Source: Anisus vortex | Lineage: Eukaryota; Mollusca; Gastropoda; Planorbidae | Direction: 5' to 3' | Assembly: GCA_949126835.1 (NCBI GenBank) | Contig: OX421500.1 | Coordinates: 14,664,681 to 14,728,680 of the forward strand | DNA length: 64,000 bases | Part shown: positions 26,801 through 40,100 of the stretch, in pieces | Numbering within the stretch: position 1 is the stretch's first letter | Layout: every line of letters begins with the position of its first letter | Notes under the pieces: generated by a model | Databases searched by the model: none | What the model saw: the letters and a program-made list of their open reading frames with translations, nothing else | Told to the model about the DNA's origin: nothing | Made by a program: the position numbers and the translations under genes

Positions 26801-28145
26801 ACTAATCTACAGGCTACATATTATAAAAAACACCATTGGACTGTCGCCTGATTCTCATTGAAGCCCTCCGAAAATGGTGGTCTTTATGTACTTTCAGCTA
26901 TAACATTTATTAAACAAGCTGAATTATAAACAATAAGTATTTATTTGCTTAATGTAGTAGTAAAGTATTCCCGTCGGAACAAATTGAAGCAGCGTTCACC
27001 AGTTTCTGTGGCATACTAGGGGATTGTGTGGCCAGCAAAATGCCAAGCCGAATTTACTGTACCCCAACTAAGATCAGGTACCCATCAGAGCTGGGTAGAC
27101 TCAAGGACATCCTCTAGGCCGGGAACAAATTATATCCATCACTAGGATTCGGACCCAGAACTTTCGGTACGCCACCCGAACGCGCTGCCACTAAGCTACC
27201 GTACTCTAGTACTTCAAGGAAATAATGGTTGCAGTAATGTATTGTAAGCAAACACAGATTGCATGTGCTGTAAATGCCAAATATTTGATTTATGCCAATT
27301 GTATACTTTCGTCACAATTTTAACTTTCTAAATTCTGCAGATGCTCCGAATGACGTCATCAAAAACTGCAATACTCTCAAAGCGTCAAATGCAGATTTCT
27401 GCAAGTCTGGCATTGAGAGATTCGGCTGCTCTAAAACATGTGGTCTATCTTCAGAGCCATACAACCGAGGTTAGTAGACAAGTTACTTCTTCAGCAAACT
27501 GAGTGTTCATATATTTAAACATTTGGTTTTAAGTTAATATTTGTAAAAGATAAAAGCATGCCAACACATGTTTGTCTATCCGGGCATTTCATTATTCAGT
27601 AAATATATCAATGAAACAGCAATATCAATTTTCAAATAACATTTTCGGGATTCAATTTCCTCAATGTTTTGTCAAATTGTGTTGCTCTTATGTTTAGTTG
27701 TATTTCAAGGAACTAATTAACCCATATGTTTTGCAAAGAAGACTATGTTCTGCCGACTCCTCGCTTCTGGAAATGCCCCGTTTCTCTCTGACGCCCGTTG
27801 GCCTTAGAGTGTGGAATCTACTTCCCATTGAACTCAGGCGAACTAGCTCTATTGTTACTTGAAAAATAACTTAAAACTCATTATTTCAATATTTACCTTA
27901 GATAACATGCTTTAGACCCTGCTGTCTTGCTTATATAATAGGTCGGTTAATGATAAATTTTTTATTGGTCCTATGTTTGTAAAGTTTTAAATCATCAATT
28001 AGTTTTATATTTCTTAGCCTAGAGTCTATATCCGTGTCCTTAGTTGTATGTTAATGGCTCTCTGACCTTACATTATGTTTGTTGGCAGCGCTATACAAAT
28101 ATTATTATTATTAAATAGCTTATTTTTTTAACTTTTTGTATTGTT

Positions 28146-28183
<38 letters not shown>

Positions 28184-31100
28184 TTCTTTTTTTTTTTTTG
28201 GGGGGGGGGGGGCTAATTGATGCGAAATTTCGGACATTCTGTTATCTGACTTAGCACAATGCACGGCGCCAAGTCTTCCAAACGACACAACTGTAACGGA
28301 AGGACTGCGACACATTTACCACGAAGGGGAGGACATCAATATAACTTGCAAGAGTTCTGGTTCTTTTATTCATCAGCTTACATGTACAGAAAACGGCTGG
28401 TCCGGTGTCGCGTTTGGCTGTAACGGTGCGTAAAACTTACATTTTTATTTTTATGTTTAACATATTTTTTTTGCAGTTAATCTAAAAATATTCATTTAAA
28501 TATCATTTACATATTACAAATTAAAGATTAATTTATTAGGCAGTGGTCATCTCATTGTGATTTCTATTATTTACTTTAAGGCTGTCCGGTCGGATGGACA
28601 GAGTACGGGCACCGGTGCTACCTCTACACGTCCGTCTGGGTCAAGCGGCGGGAGGCCGAGAGGATATGCCGGTCACACGACGCCACGGGAACGCTGTTCG
28701 AGATCCGGAGCTTGGAGGACCAGAAAATGGTTCGATACATGAAAGGCAACAGCAGTTATGAGTGAGTAGTACTGCAAGTACATTTTGATGGAAGTTACAT
28801 CGGGGTGAACAATTCGTGCCCGTGCTTCAGTGACGTGGCCAGAAATGCAAGGTAATAGGGAGAGGGAGTGAGGACGGACAGTGCAAAGAAGGAGGAGGTA
28901 AATGAGGCATGGGGGTGATAGAATATCAAAAAGTGCGAGGAAATAGTGCACGGGATAAATAAAGGATGGTTGAAATAAAAATGAAAGAGGGTGGCGGGTT
29001 GCAGGCTGATTTATGTCATTGTGTTTAGCTGTTATCTGCTTATTTAGATTTTACTTTTATCTATGGAATTGAAATATTATCTATAGGTTCTGTTTAATTT
29101 ATGTGTTGAGTTTTTATTTATGTGTTTATATATTATCTCTGCGTTCAGATAGTATCTATGTGTTCAGATATTATTTATGTGTTTAGATATTATCTATGTG
29201 TTCAGCTATTATCTATATGTTCAGCTATTATCTATTTGTTCGGCTGTTATCTATGTGTTCATCTATTATCTATGTGTTCAGATATTATCTGTGTATTCAT
29301 CTATTACCTATGTGTTCAGCTATTATCTAATGTGTTCAGCTTTAATCTATGTGTTCAGCTATCAACACGGCAACTGGATCAGCGGAGAGCTGCAGTCTCA
29401 GTATGGAGAGTGGCTATTCGATACAGGCGACCCCATGGTCTATTTCAACTGGTCAACTGTGGCAGGTTGGTCGAGTACACAATTACCCGCTCACCTACAT
29501 TCACACTTAAATACTCACATATTGACACACACACTAATAAAATGCAAGACTCCATTTAATCCGTGGGTAGATAATAAACATAATTTTATTTTTATACCGC
29601 AGCCAAAAAATATATCCATCGAGCCATTTTTTTTAAAGCTAGAACACGTCAAAAATACTTTAGGCTAAACAAGTTTTTAAAATGTTCGATTACATCAAGC
29701 GATTACTTGCAGGCAGCTCTAAATATTTTTGCTTGTATTTACTGTATGTACGACCCCAACAAAACTACGATTTGCGTATACATCCTCAATATGCAATTTT
29801 TGTTTTCCTTATTTTGGGGGGCGGGGGGGGGGGAGTCGAAACTTTTGAATCAGCACACATTTTCTTCATTATTTTGTTTTCGAATTATTTATTTTTTTAA
29901 ATGGAGTACATTTTTTTCTGGGGTTGGGTGTGGCGCAGATGTGGGGTGGGGCGAACTTACGATTGGATAGAATGTGTCATGGGAAAAGACTCTATGTGCA
30001 AGGTTTCATCTCGATATGATAACGAAAAGTAGGTCAATAAAGCTTTAAACGATTTTCTGGGTGCCACAAACAAACCTAAGCTAAGTAAAAAATAATGTAT
30101 TCCCCGTCTAAGTAAAAATACGTTTTTTAAACAATTCAACACTCTGTACGTTCGACTACAATTTCTTTTTGAAGACTACTTTACGTGGCCTGAAGCAGTT
30201 AATTTCAGTTCAATGAGTCGTGGCTAAGCCAGAACAATTCAGTAAAGGAGAAACAGGGATATAATTACACAATGTTGCACATGCACACAACATGATTCTG
30301 CGTATGCCTCTTTGTGTTTATTAAACTATGGAATTGACTGTGTAACCAATCTTTGATATCACCTCCACACACAGAGACCACAAGCATGAGCTACAACTGC
30401 ATCAAACTGATCGCCGAGTACCAGCACTACAACGACCAGGGAGGCTGGAGGTCCATGAACTGCAACGGCAGCGACACGGCGCCATACATGTGTCAGGTGG
30501 ACAACGTCAGTAAGTTTGGGCACTTGTCCTAGACATTACAGCAGTGGCGATTACTATTTGCAGAGAAAAGGCTGACATTAGGACCCTTTTACAGTTCAAA
30601 GTTCAAATATAGGACCTAGGCGTATTTTGTTGTACATGACTGTAACAGTGCCGTTGAAAGGGATTTGAGGGCCCGGGGGGGCTTGTCCTCTTTAGGGGCT
30701 TCTGCATTTTGACATTCGACATTATTACATGAGAAAAAAACAATTCGAACACTCCTTTGAAAGCCCCCCTCAAGTAGGGGCCCTGGGGGATTTTCGAATT
30801 TGGACCCCCCTCCCCCTCCTCTACCTACGCCACTGGACTGTAAACTGTAAATGTAGTTCATGAATCTCGAAGTAATGTATCGGCTTCACCCCACTCTCCT
30901 TAACCTTTAGAAATCTGTTCGCTTTTATTAGGAGCTGACCTCCTACGTAATACTTCTAATAAGCGAGTCTTGGCTTCTCTTGCATCTTTGGTTCTACACT
31001 CGCCGCTATTTGTTAATATTTTGTATAAATCTATAGTCTATATAATATATTATTTCATGATAAGAAAACAAAAGGTATACAGGCCTAATTATTAAGGAAT

Positions 31101-34100
31101 ATTCTTTGAGGACTAATCTTGGTTGTTAGACAAATGAATGAAGAATGTAATCTAGACATCGATGGGCATAGAAAACTTTCTTTTGAATACTTTAAATTCT
31201 TTAAATACTTTGAACATAATAGATTTTCATTAGCCGCGTACATATACAATTCTTCGTTCCTCAGCCCCAAGATAACCCGATAAATCCATTTCGTTTGAGT
31301 TAGCTTGTATTGTTATTTTTAACGCTTTTCTCTACAACTTACTATTTAAATGTTTTGTTTAAAACAAATAGCTAACTTGGCGTAAATATTTGAATAAAAT
31401 TTGAGTTGTCATGTACCACCGTTTCTATAATATGAACTTTTTTTAAAACAAAAACTAAATCATGCAGAATAAAGAGTCGTTAAATGTCACACAGGAATTT
31501 ACTATATTTTATAAACTAAGGCATACTGTCGTTCTGTGTAACCCACGAGATAAGTTCCCGTGTGCACAGGGTGTCATTGAGAATACCAAAGCTCGTATGG
31601 GTACCCGACATTAGTTGGGGTAAAATAAAGGAGACCGTGCATAGGGATGACCACACTATTCCCTTGTATGCCGAGGCCACTGAAACTGATCAACGTGTCC
31701 GGCCCGATGTATTGATTATTTCCGAGTTGACATTACTTAGCTTAACTCTCCGTGATATTGGAAATGATTTATATATTTTAAAAACAGTGTACACTTAGTG
31801 TTTACCTATGTATCTATCTTTGTATCTTTTATCATGCCGTAGAGGTCGACACATGCAATGACCGTATAAGGACATGTACAGACGTCATGACAAAACTACC
31901 AGACTTTTGCCATAACTTCGATTTCATGCACGCAGCTAGAACATATTGCAAGAAGTCCTGTGGATTTTGTCAAGGTAGATAATAAGCATTTTAAATCTTA
32001 AAGAAACAAATACCCCACAGAAACCAAATATACAAGCCAAGGACTCGGATCTATAGGCCTACTTCTATACACTACAGTCGACCTGATTACACTGGTCCTA
32101 TTTTTCAAATTTTATTTCAAAACCATATGGAAGCCCATTCCCCGACTACTTAAGTATATAAGTCAGTGCGAAAGCCTAGATCCCGTCTATAGAGTTGGAA
32201 ACCAAATTTTACAAGTCAAGCCATCTGATTTAAACGTCCCCAGTTAACTGTAGAACACTTCCTATTTGAAAGTATGAAGTTAACAGTAGATCACATCCTA
32301 TTTGAACGTATCAAGTTAACAGTAGATCACATCCTATTTGAACGTCCCCAGTTAACAGTAGATCACATCCTATTTGAACGTATCAAGTTAACAGTAGATC
32401 ACATCCTATTTGAACATCCCCAGTTAACAGTAGATCACATCCTATCTGAAATTATCAAGTTAACAGTAGAACACATCCTATTTGAACGTATCAAGTTAAC
32501 AGTAGATCACATCCGATTTGAACTTTCCAGTTAACAGTAGATCACATCCTATTTGAACGTATCAGGTTAACAGTAGATCGCATCCTATTTGAACGTATCA
32601 AGTTAACAGTAGATCACATCCTATTTGAACGTCCCCAGTTAACAGTAGATCACATCCTATTTGAAAGTATCAAGTTAACAGTAGATCACATCCTATTTGA
32701 ACGTATCAAGTTAACAGTAGATCACATCCTATTTGAACGTCCCCAGTTAACAGTAGATCACATCCTATTTGAACATATCAAGTTAACAGTAGATCACATC
32801 CTATTTGAACGTCCCCAGTTATCAGTAGATCACATCCTATTTGAACGTCCCCAGTTAACAGTAGATCACTTCTTTTTAAAACGTCCACAGCTAACTATTC
32901 TTAAATGTGCAGCATTGCCTCTAAAACTATTATTACTTGCACAGCCAAACAAATTTGCACATGTTTGTCTAGGATTGACCACAAGAGAACAAACAGCTTG
33001 GTTGGCAGAATAATATGAAGAATAATACTTATCACCTCAATATCAATTCCGAAATATCAACACTGGAATCTCTCCTATTTCCAATTGTAACAATGCGTGC
33101 ATTTTTTTTTTATTTCGACTCACAGGGGCGTCACAATCTCAATGCACGGATCCTAGCAACGCCGGCACCCATTACTACAGGATTTCCTCGGAATCGACTG
33201 TCAAGGTGGGTCACGTCATGCACTTTGCATGCAGGGACGCTCTTTACCACACTGGAGGGGACCTGAACAGAACATGCTCCTTCCGCGGCCATCTTTTAGG
33301 CACAGAGCCAGTATGTCTAGGTAGGAATAAGTTAATGCACAGACACTAAGATCAACATATTATACACATTCTTGGCTACAATGGCCAAGTAATGAGGTTT
33401 TCCCACTGATCTACTTATATATATATATGGAGTGCTCAATCACTCAAATGAGGTCTATGCACAATTCCTTAGAGACAGAAAATAATCGATCACGTGATGC
33501 TTTGTAAACTAAACAAAAATGGCTGATTTTACATTGATCTTAATGGCACCTATGCTTATTAGAAATTTTAATTTTTCATATATCCTTGAATATTGTGATA
33601 TTATAAATGATGCTCACGGAAGCAACAATAATTATAGACATACAATTATTAAATGACAACACCTATTTGTGGATCTTTCAAAGGAAATCGATAAAAAGAT
33701 TTTATATTATTTACATGATAATTTAGAGGTAGAATTCGCGCACCAAACAGCAGCGAAGTAAGCCATTGTTAATGTTTACAAGTGTATTTACTCAACATCA
33801 CTCTGCATAGACCTCATTGTAGAAGAAAATGCGGACTTTTACTTATACTATAAAAGTGAACCCCCTTAAAATGGCCGATTTGTCCCTTTGACCCGGAAAT
33901 ACATAAAATTAAATATGTACCTTATGATATTGTTTTAAATACTTTAAAATCTAATCTTTATCGTAATATATAAATTATTATTTTAAAAAATGTCACTGAG
34001 CTATCTAAATTAAAATACATATTTTATAATTCCATTGACGCTATTCCGTAAGTGTATATATTTTATGTATTTCGGAGTCAAATCGGACATTTTAAAGGGG

Positions 34101-37100
34101 TTCACTTATCTATAAATAAAAGTACGCATTTACTCCACATTTTTATGTTTTATATTCAGTGATCGAGAAATACATAAATGTATAAGCGTATATATATAGC
34201 TCAGTGGGTTTTTCACTTAAGTGATGAGATTCGGAATAGCCTCATACTAAACAAAGCATGACCCAAAAAAAATATAATTTTATTAAACCATTTTAATTAA
34301 AAATAGGAACCTGGTAAATATATAAAAAAAACGTCGCTCTAGATTCACAACAGGTAGCAATATAAAGTTGTCCTACTTGTAAAGTAAGTAAGTAAAGTAT
34401 CACGTCGAACCAAACTGATCCATATGTCCGGTGAAGCAGCGTTAACTAGTATCTGTGTCCTCGGCATACTAGGTGATTGTGTGGCCAGCACTATGCAAAA
34501 CCGCCTTTACTTTACCCCCAACTCAGGTCAGGTACCCATCAGAGCTGGGTAGACTCCGGGACATCCTCCAGACCCGGAAAAGAATAATCGATCGCTGGAC
34601 CTTCAGTGCGGCAGTCGAACGCGCTGCAGCACTCTAACCATGGCCCCCTTTTCCTAGACGAGTTGCGAATTAATGACGTCACGATCTCTTTGTTGCCGAA
34701 AATTAAACATCTCAAATGGCTATGAGATTTGGATTTTCCCCCATAATTAAACCCACACCTCTTAGTTGGTTTATTGAACAAATTACTTAAAGTTACGTTT
34801 AATTTTGTGTATAAATAATTTTATTATCACTTGTATTCTGAATGCAAATATTAGAATATCTTATCTTATATAATACAGACGATCCTGCTATTAATACGTT
34901 TTTACTGCCTAGGCTAATCCGTGGTCCGAGTCTAGTCTCGCATTTTGTTATTGTTATAAATGATGTAAAGTTACTGGTTTTTTTTTCTGGTTTGTTCATT
35001 CAGCCCGAATTCCACCCGCGAAGATAGAGTACTTATATGAATTTGTTCTCGCAGAGTTTGCGAGTTTAAAGTGAAAACCTATTTAGTTACTTTACTTACT
35101 TACTTATTGCCCGTAACGCTGTTGTCAGTAGCGTGCGTAGCCAGGGGGAGCGACCGTTTCCCCCTACGCATATTTTTTAATAAATGGGGCCTTTCTTTTT
35201 AAGAATAAACATTTTTGTTTTTTCAATGACAGATATTGGTGCCTTTTTTCATTTTAAGAATACAAATGTGAAGAGGGACCTTTACGAGAAAAAAAAAACG
35301 AAGGTCTTTTAAATAAAACGTTTGACCTATTGAGGAATTTTACAAAGTGGGACATTTTGAATGCTAAGAAGTGGGACCTTTATAATACTGAAAAGGGATA
35401 CTATTTTAATAAAAAATGGGGCCTTTTCAAGAAAATAAAACAAGGGGAATAGACTTACGGTGATGTGCAAAGTAAAGCCTCTTAAGATTAGAGACATTGA
35501 CCGCCAGTATGCTGCCTCATCTGCATTCATGGATACTAAATAAATCTGGCCTTTCATACCTACATGTTTCTGAATGGGCACCTTCACGTATATGTACTTT
35601 ATTCAGGGTTCTGGTCTCACTGTTTCTTATCTTATCTTATATATTACAGACGCTCATTCTCTAAAGAAGATTATTGCGTCCTACGCTCATTCTCCGTGGT
35701 CTAGTCCTCCATTTTTATTAGTGTTATGAATGATATTAGGTTACTGGTTTTCCTGGTTTGTTCAGGAAACCCATTCCATTCCCGGATGCCACTCGGGAAA
35801 AAAAGAGTACTTATAATAGGCATTAGGTCTCGCATTAGGAAAGTGTTTTTGTAATTATGTTTATCTGATCGTTGCAACAGGTTGTTATTGTGCTGTATTG
35901 ATAAATTATAGTCTAATGCTTTATTTATATTTTCTCCTTGGCTTTGTGTCGTCTAGAGCCGGGGTTGGCAAACTTTTGCTTATAGTGTGTCAAACTTTGA
36001 TTTATAAATCATTCAGCTGTCCAATAGCCTTAAAGTAGATCCGCTCTTCTATATTTTTATATATTTGTATAAGACAATTTATTTAGCGCTGTAGCAAGAA
36101 CAAGACAAAAGACAAAGGAACTTTTATAGAGAAAGTCGTTAAGCGTTTTATATTTAATTACAAAAAATTAACAAGTTTGTGATTATCATCTTTCGTTGCT
36201 TTTTTTTTTCATTATTTACAAATAAAAATTGTTATTAATGAAATTTCACAATAATTGTTAATTTTTAAAAATGTATTAACGTTGTCAAGATATTATTTAT
36301 AGCAACTGATATATATTCCTTCCTTATTTTAATCTCAGCCTGAGATTTTTTTTTATGTTTAAGGTTATAAATATATCGAGCTCCAACTACAGTTGAGAGG
36401 TAGATTTACGTAGTAATCATACATAGTAGGTAGTTAATGTAATGTTTACATGTGTACATATTTATTTTCCAGTCAAATAATATTTAGACTATATAACTTT
36501 CAATTATATTTTATAATTTTTAATTTTATTGATATAATTCATTTTTTTTAATTATAAAGGAAAAATAGAAAACATTTAAAAATATTAACGCAAATAAAAT
36601 CGGGTTAATTATCTCCCTTTAATTAAATGGAAGTTTCCATTTAAAAGTTTGAATTTAAAGTGATGCCAGACAAGTATGTTTAAATAATATTACTTATTCA
36701 TTTATATTTCCTTATTAAAATCTAGCATCGTGGTATTTATTTCAGCTATATAGTAATTAGAGTTGTACATTTACTTTACGTTAAACAGTTTTAAATAAAC
36801 ATTTCCTGCATAATTGTTTAAGTCGATTAAAGTATTTTTTAAAACATTTATAATTACAATAAAAACAATTACATAAAATATTGCTAGTAAGTATATAAGC
36901 CTCTTATATTTATTTCAATAATAAAACCAATCTCTTATAATTCATTAGGTAATATTTATGCTGTATTAAAGATAGCGGCATAAGCCTAAAAACTGTTTTA
37001 AATGTAATTAGTCTGTTTTAATTGATGAGCGCCTTGGCATTAAGTGCTCTTCAATAACAGTTGAAAGCTGAACCAAAAGATGAAAGTTGAGTGAATGCCC

Positions 37101-40100
37101 AACAGTTGTAAGATGAACCAAAAGCTGAAAGAAGAGTGAATGCCCAACAGTTGTAAGCTGAACCAAAAGCTGAAAATAGAGTTAATGCCCAACAGTTGTA
37201 AGCTGAACTAAAAGCTGAAAGTAGAGTGAATGCCCAACAGTTGTAATCTGAAAGAAGAGTGAATGCCCAACAGTTGTAAGCTGAACCAAAAGCTGAATTT
37301 TGAGTTAATGCCCAACAGTTGAGAAAAGTACTCGACCTGCAGAGTTTGCATTTAAAAATCTCCTTCTTGGAGTTATCTCGCGTGGCACTGAAAATCACTC
37401 TGCGTGCCAACTTTGCCACACCTGCTAAAGAGTTTCTTGGCTTAGAGATGTACTTTTGCCAGTTGTGAATATTCGCTAGTATTGAACCTTGCAGCTCTTT
37501 TCTGAAATTGTTCATTTTTTTTATAATGTATAAAGCAGTGTCAATCAATTTCGCAGAATTTTCCGCCACTAATAATTGCTGGGAAAAGAATCGTCAATAG
37601 AGAAATAAAAACTGCAGTAATGCACAGCGTGTGTATCTTACCCCGAGGCACATGGTATTCTTGTAAGACTTAATACTTACGAATTTTTAGTTTTTCTGGT
37701 AATCAATAAAAAGTGCTAAGAGTTGGGCCTTTTTCTTAAAAGTTTGCTCCCCCTAGCACCAAAACCTAGCTACGCCACTGGCTATTGGCGACGCATAGGG
37801 CAGTTAGTCGTTAAATAGATCTTTGTTGGCCATAGTCTAGAAGAGTGGTCGGCAACATTGGATAATAGTGTACCGAAGTAGGATTTCAAATTTATTCCGC
37901 GTGCCGAAATCTTGTTACAGCACAATGTTTCTTGTAGATTAGGATTGAAATGCCCTTTTGATGGTCTCTCGCGTACGAATGAAAATTGCTCTACGTGCAA
38001 AGTCCGGCTCGCGTGTCGTAGGTTGCCAAAATGTTGGTCTAGTACGTCCTTTGACGAATCGGGATAAAAGTTTAATACATTTATTCTAATTATTTTAATT
38101 ATACAACATGTGATGTTAAGCTGTTTGATTTTTATATAATAAATATATAAACGTATGCACAAGCACATAGCCTACACTTGTAATGTTGTTACAAAATTAT
38201 ATTTTAGAAATGCCGGCGATTAAATGCAGCTAGAGTTATTTTCATTCGATTCATTTTTATTCAGTTATTTTCTTACCTTATATATTACAGACGCTCCTTC
38301 TACAAAGAAGATTATTGCGTCCTACGCTCATCCTTGGTCCGAGTCTAGTCTTGCATCTTTATTAATTTTTAAAATGATGTTAAGCTACTGGTTTCCTGTT
38401 TTTTTCAAGCAACCCATTCCATGCTAAAAATGCCACACGTGAAGAAAGAGTACATATATGCATGTGTTCTCGCATAAGATATAATGAACGTGTTTTGTCT
38501 GTATGTTTATCTGAGCATTGCAACCGTATGTTATTTGGTTGTATTTCCAATTTAATTTAAAGTTTAATGCCTAATGTATTATTATCGAATGGGCCATCGG
38601 GTTTTCCCGATTTACATGTCATTCGGTGTAGTCATTTATTTAATTTTTATAGTAGTTGCGTACTGTTTTATGTCTAGCTATTTTATTTCAATTTAATATA
38701 CATAATAATGTGCATGGACATACCAGTATGTCTATGTGTTGGTTTTACTTTAAGTGCTGCCATGTTTGTGACGGTTAAAATACGTTTTACATTCATTTTA
38801 GCCAAACCTAACCCTGTAGATCTCAAAGTGGACAAGTTACGTCAGCGTAAATCAACCTTAGCTAAAAACCTGGCAATAGTACTCGACCACAACGACTACA
38901 GGTTATGCCTCAGTTTTTTTTTTACATTCATTATAATATTATTGCATATAATTGTTATATATGTTATTACTCATATATAGCGGTAGATTATAACTATAGT
39001 CCTGATTTCTACCTTTTATTATAGTAATAAGTGAGTAAAGTACCCTTAGGAGAAAACGGATCATAGGGCTGGTGAAGCAGCGTTCACCACATTTTGTGGC
39101 CACGACATACGAGGGGATTGTGTGGCCAGCACAATGCTCAGCCGCCTTTACTTTACCCCAACTTGTGTCAGGTACCCTTCAGAGCTGGGTAGACTCAGGG
39201 ATACCCTCAAGTGCCGGGAATAAATCATTTAATCATAGTACAATTAATAAACCTTTTTGCAACTTCCGAAATATCCAGGGCTGTCAAATTATTAATCAGA
39301 CTTTTAGGCGCAATTTAGGATTCTTTTTGGGGTGGGAGGGGGGGGGGGACATTATCTTTAGTGTCATTAGCGACTAAGGCCCCGCTTGCAATATTTAGTT
39401 GCCCACCTATTAGCACGGAAGTGTGCTCTATGCTGGTTCGACAATGACAAGGTTTGGAGAGGGCTGCAGTTGACTCAACTGTTGACAACCGCGCAAGATA
39501 GGCAAAAGTGGAGGAAGTTGACTGCCGAAGAGTCCATTCGCTCCCCCAACGATCTTAACAATCATGGGATTGATTATGATGATGCCCTTTACGTTATTGA
39601 ATATATCATTGTATAACAGATGAATGAATCCAATGTTTATATCCCTATTTGAAAGATAGTGCTTGAATTCTATTTAACTTTCGTATTAAGCTCATTATGT
39701 GGACAAGAGCGCACTAAGCATGCTAAGTGTTATAGAATGGAGAGTCGCGCCATACTACAATAAATCATCCTTATCATTAATAGCCCAATATGTCGTACAC
39801 AGGATACCATTCGATGGTAGAATAAGTACCTGGTACTACTACTGCACTAATGCCGTCACCATCAACTTCTTTATAATGAGGAAATCAAAGTAAGTAGATC
39901 TAAAACATTTTACTTCATTTATTGGCACTATTTGCCAACTAATTATAGGCTAAGGAAAAATGTTGATAGTAGGCTGTGTGAGCTTGTCAACGAATAATCA
40001 GCTCACCAACAACTATTTTTAGGTCAATCGTTGATTTTTCACAAAAATTAGTTATGAAATGTTATTGTTACGTGTTTATATTATTTCATTATACTCTATT

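Larger units (their letters stand above)
35126..37780. mobile_element. Probable hAT composite, copy C
   Basis: Left terminus CAGTAGCGTGCGTAGCCAGG, right terminus ending GCTACGCCACTG. Flanks gctgttgt and gctattgg match 6 of 8. Inside lie a family T LINE tail (35625-35957), an inner element starting ccggggttggcaaac (35958) and a 45-bp minisatellite. Whether this is one element or several is uncertain. Confidence 0.45.

Noticed and set aside
29122..29668. Overlapping 145- and 163-codon frames
   Set aside because: They run through the 19-bp minisatellite; only 29359-29465 is exonic.
32274..32534. 86-codon repeat protein
   Set aside because: Arises only because the minisatellite unit is 36 bp; no exon signals or sequence variation typical of coding.
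37051..37569. 172-codon minus-strand frame with repeated 15-residue units
   Set aside because: Product of a 45-bp minisatellite inside transposon sequence; no splice or start context.
39735..39742. Upstream AG as acceptor of exon 23
   Set aside because: It breaks the frame from exon 22; the AG 7 nt downstream keeps it.
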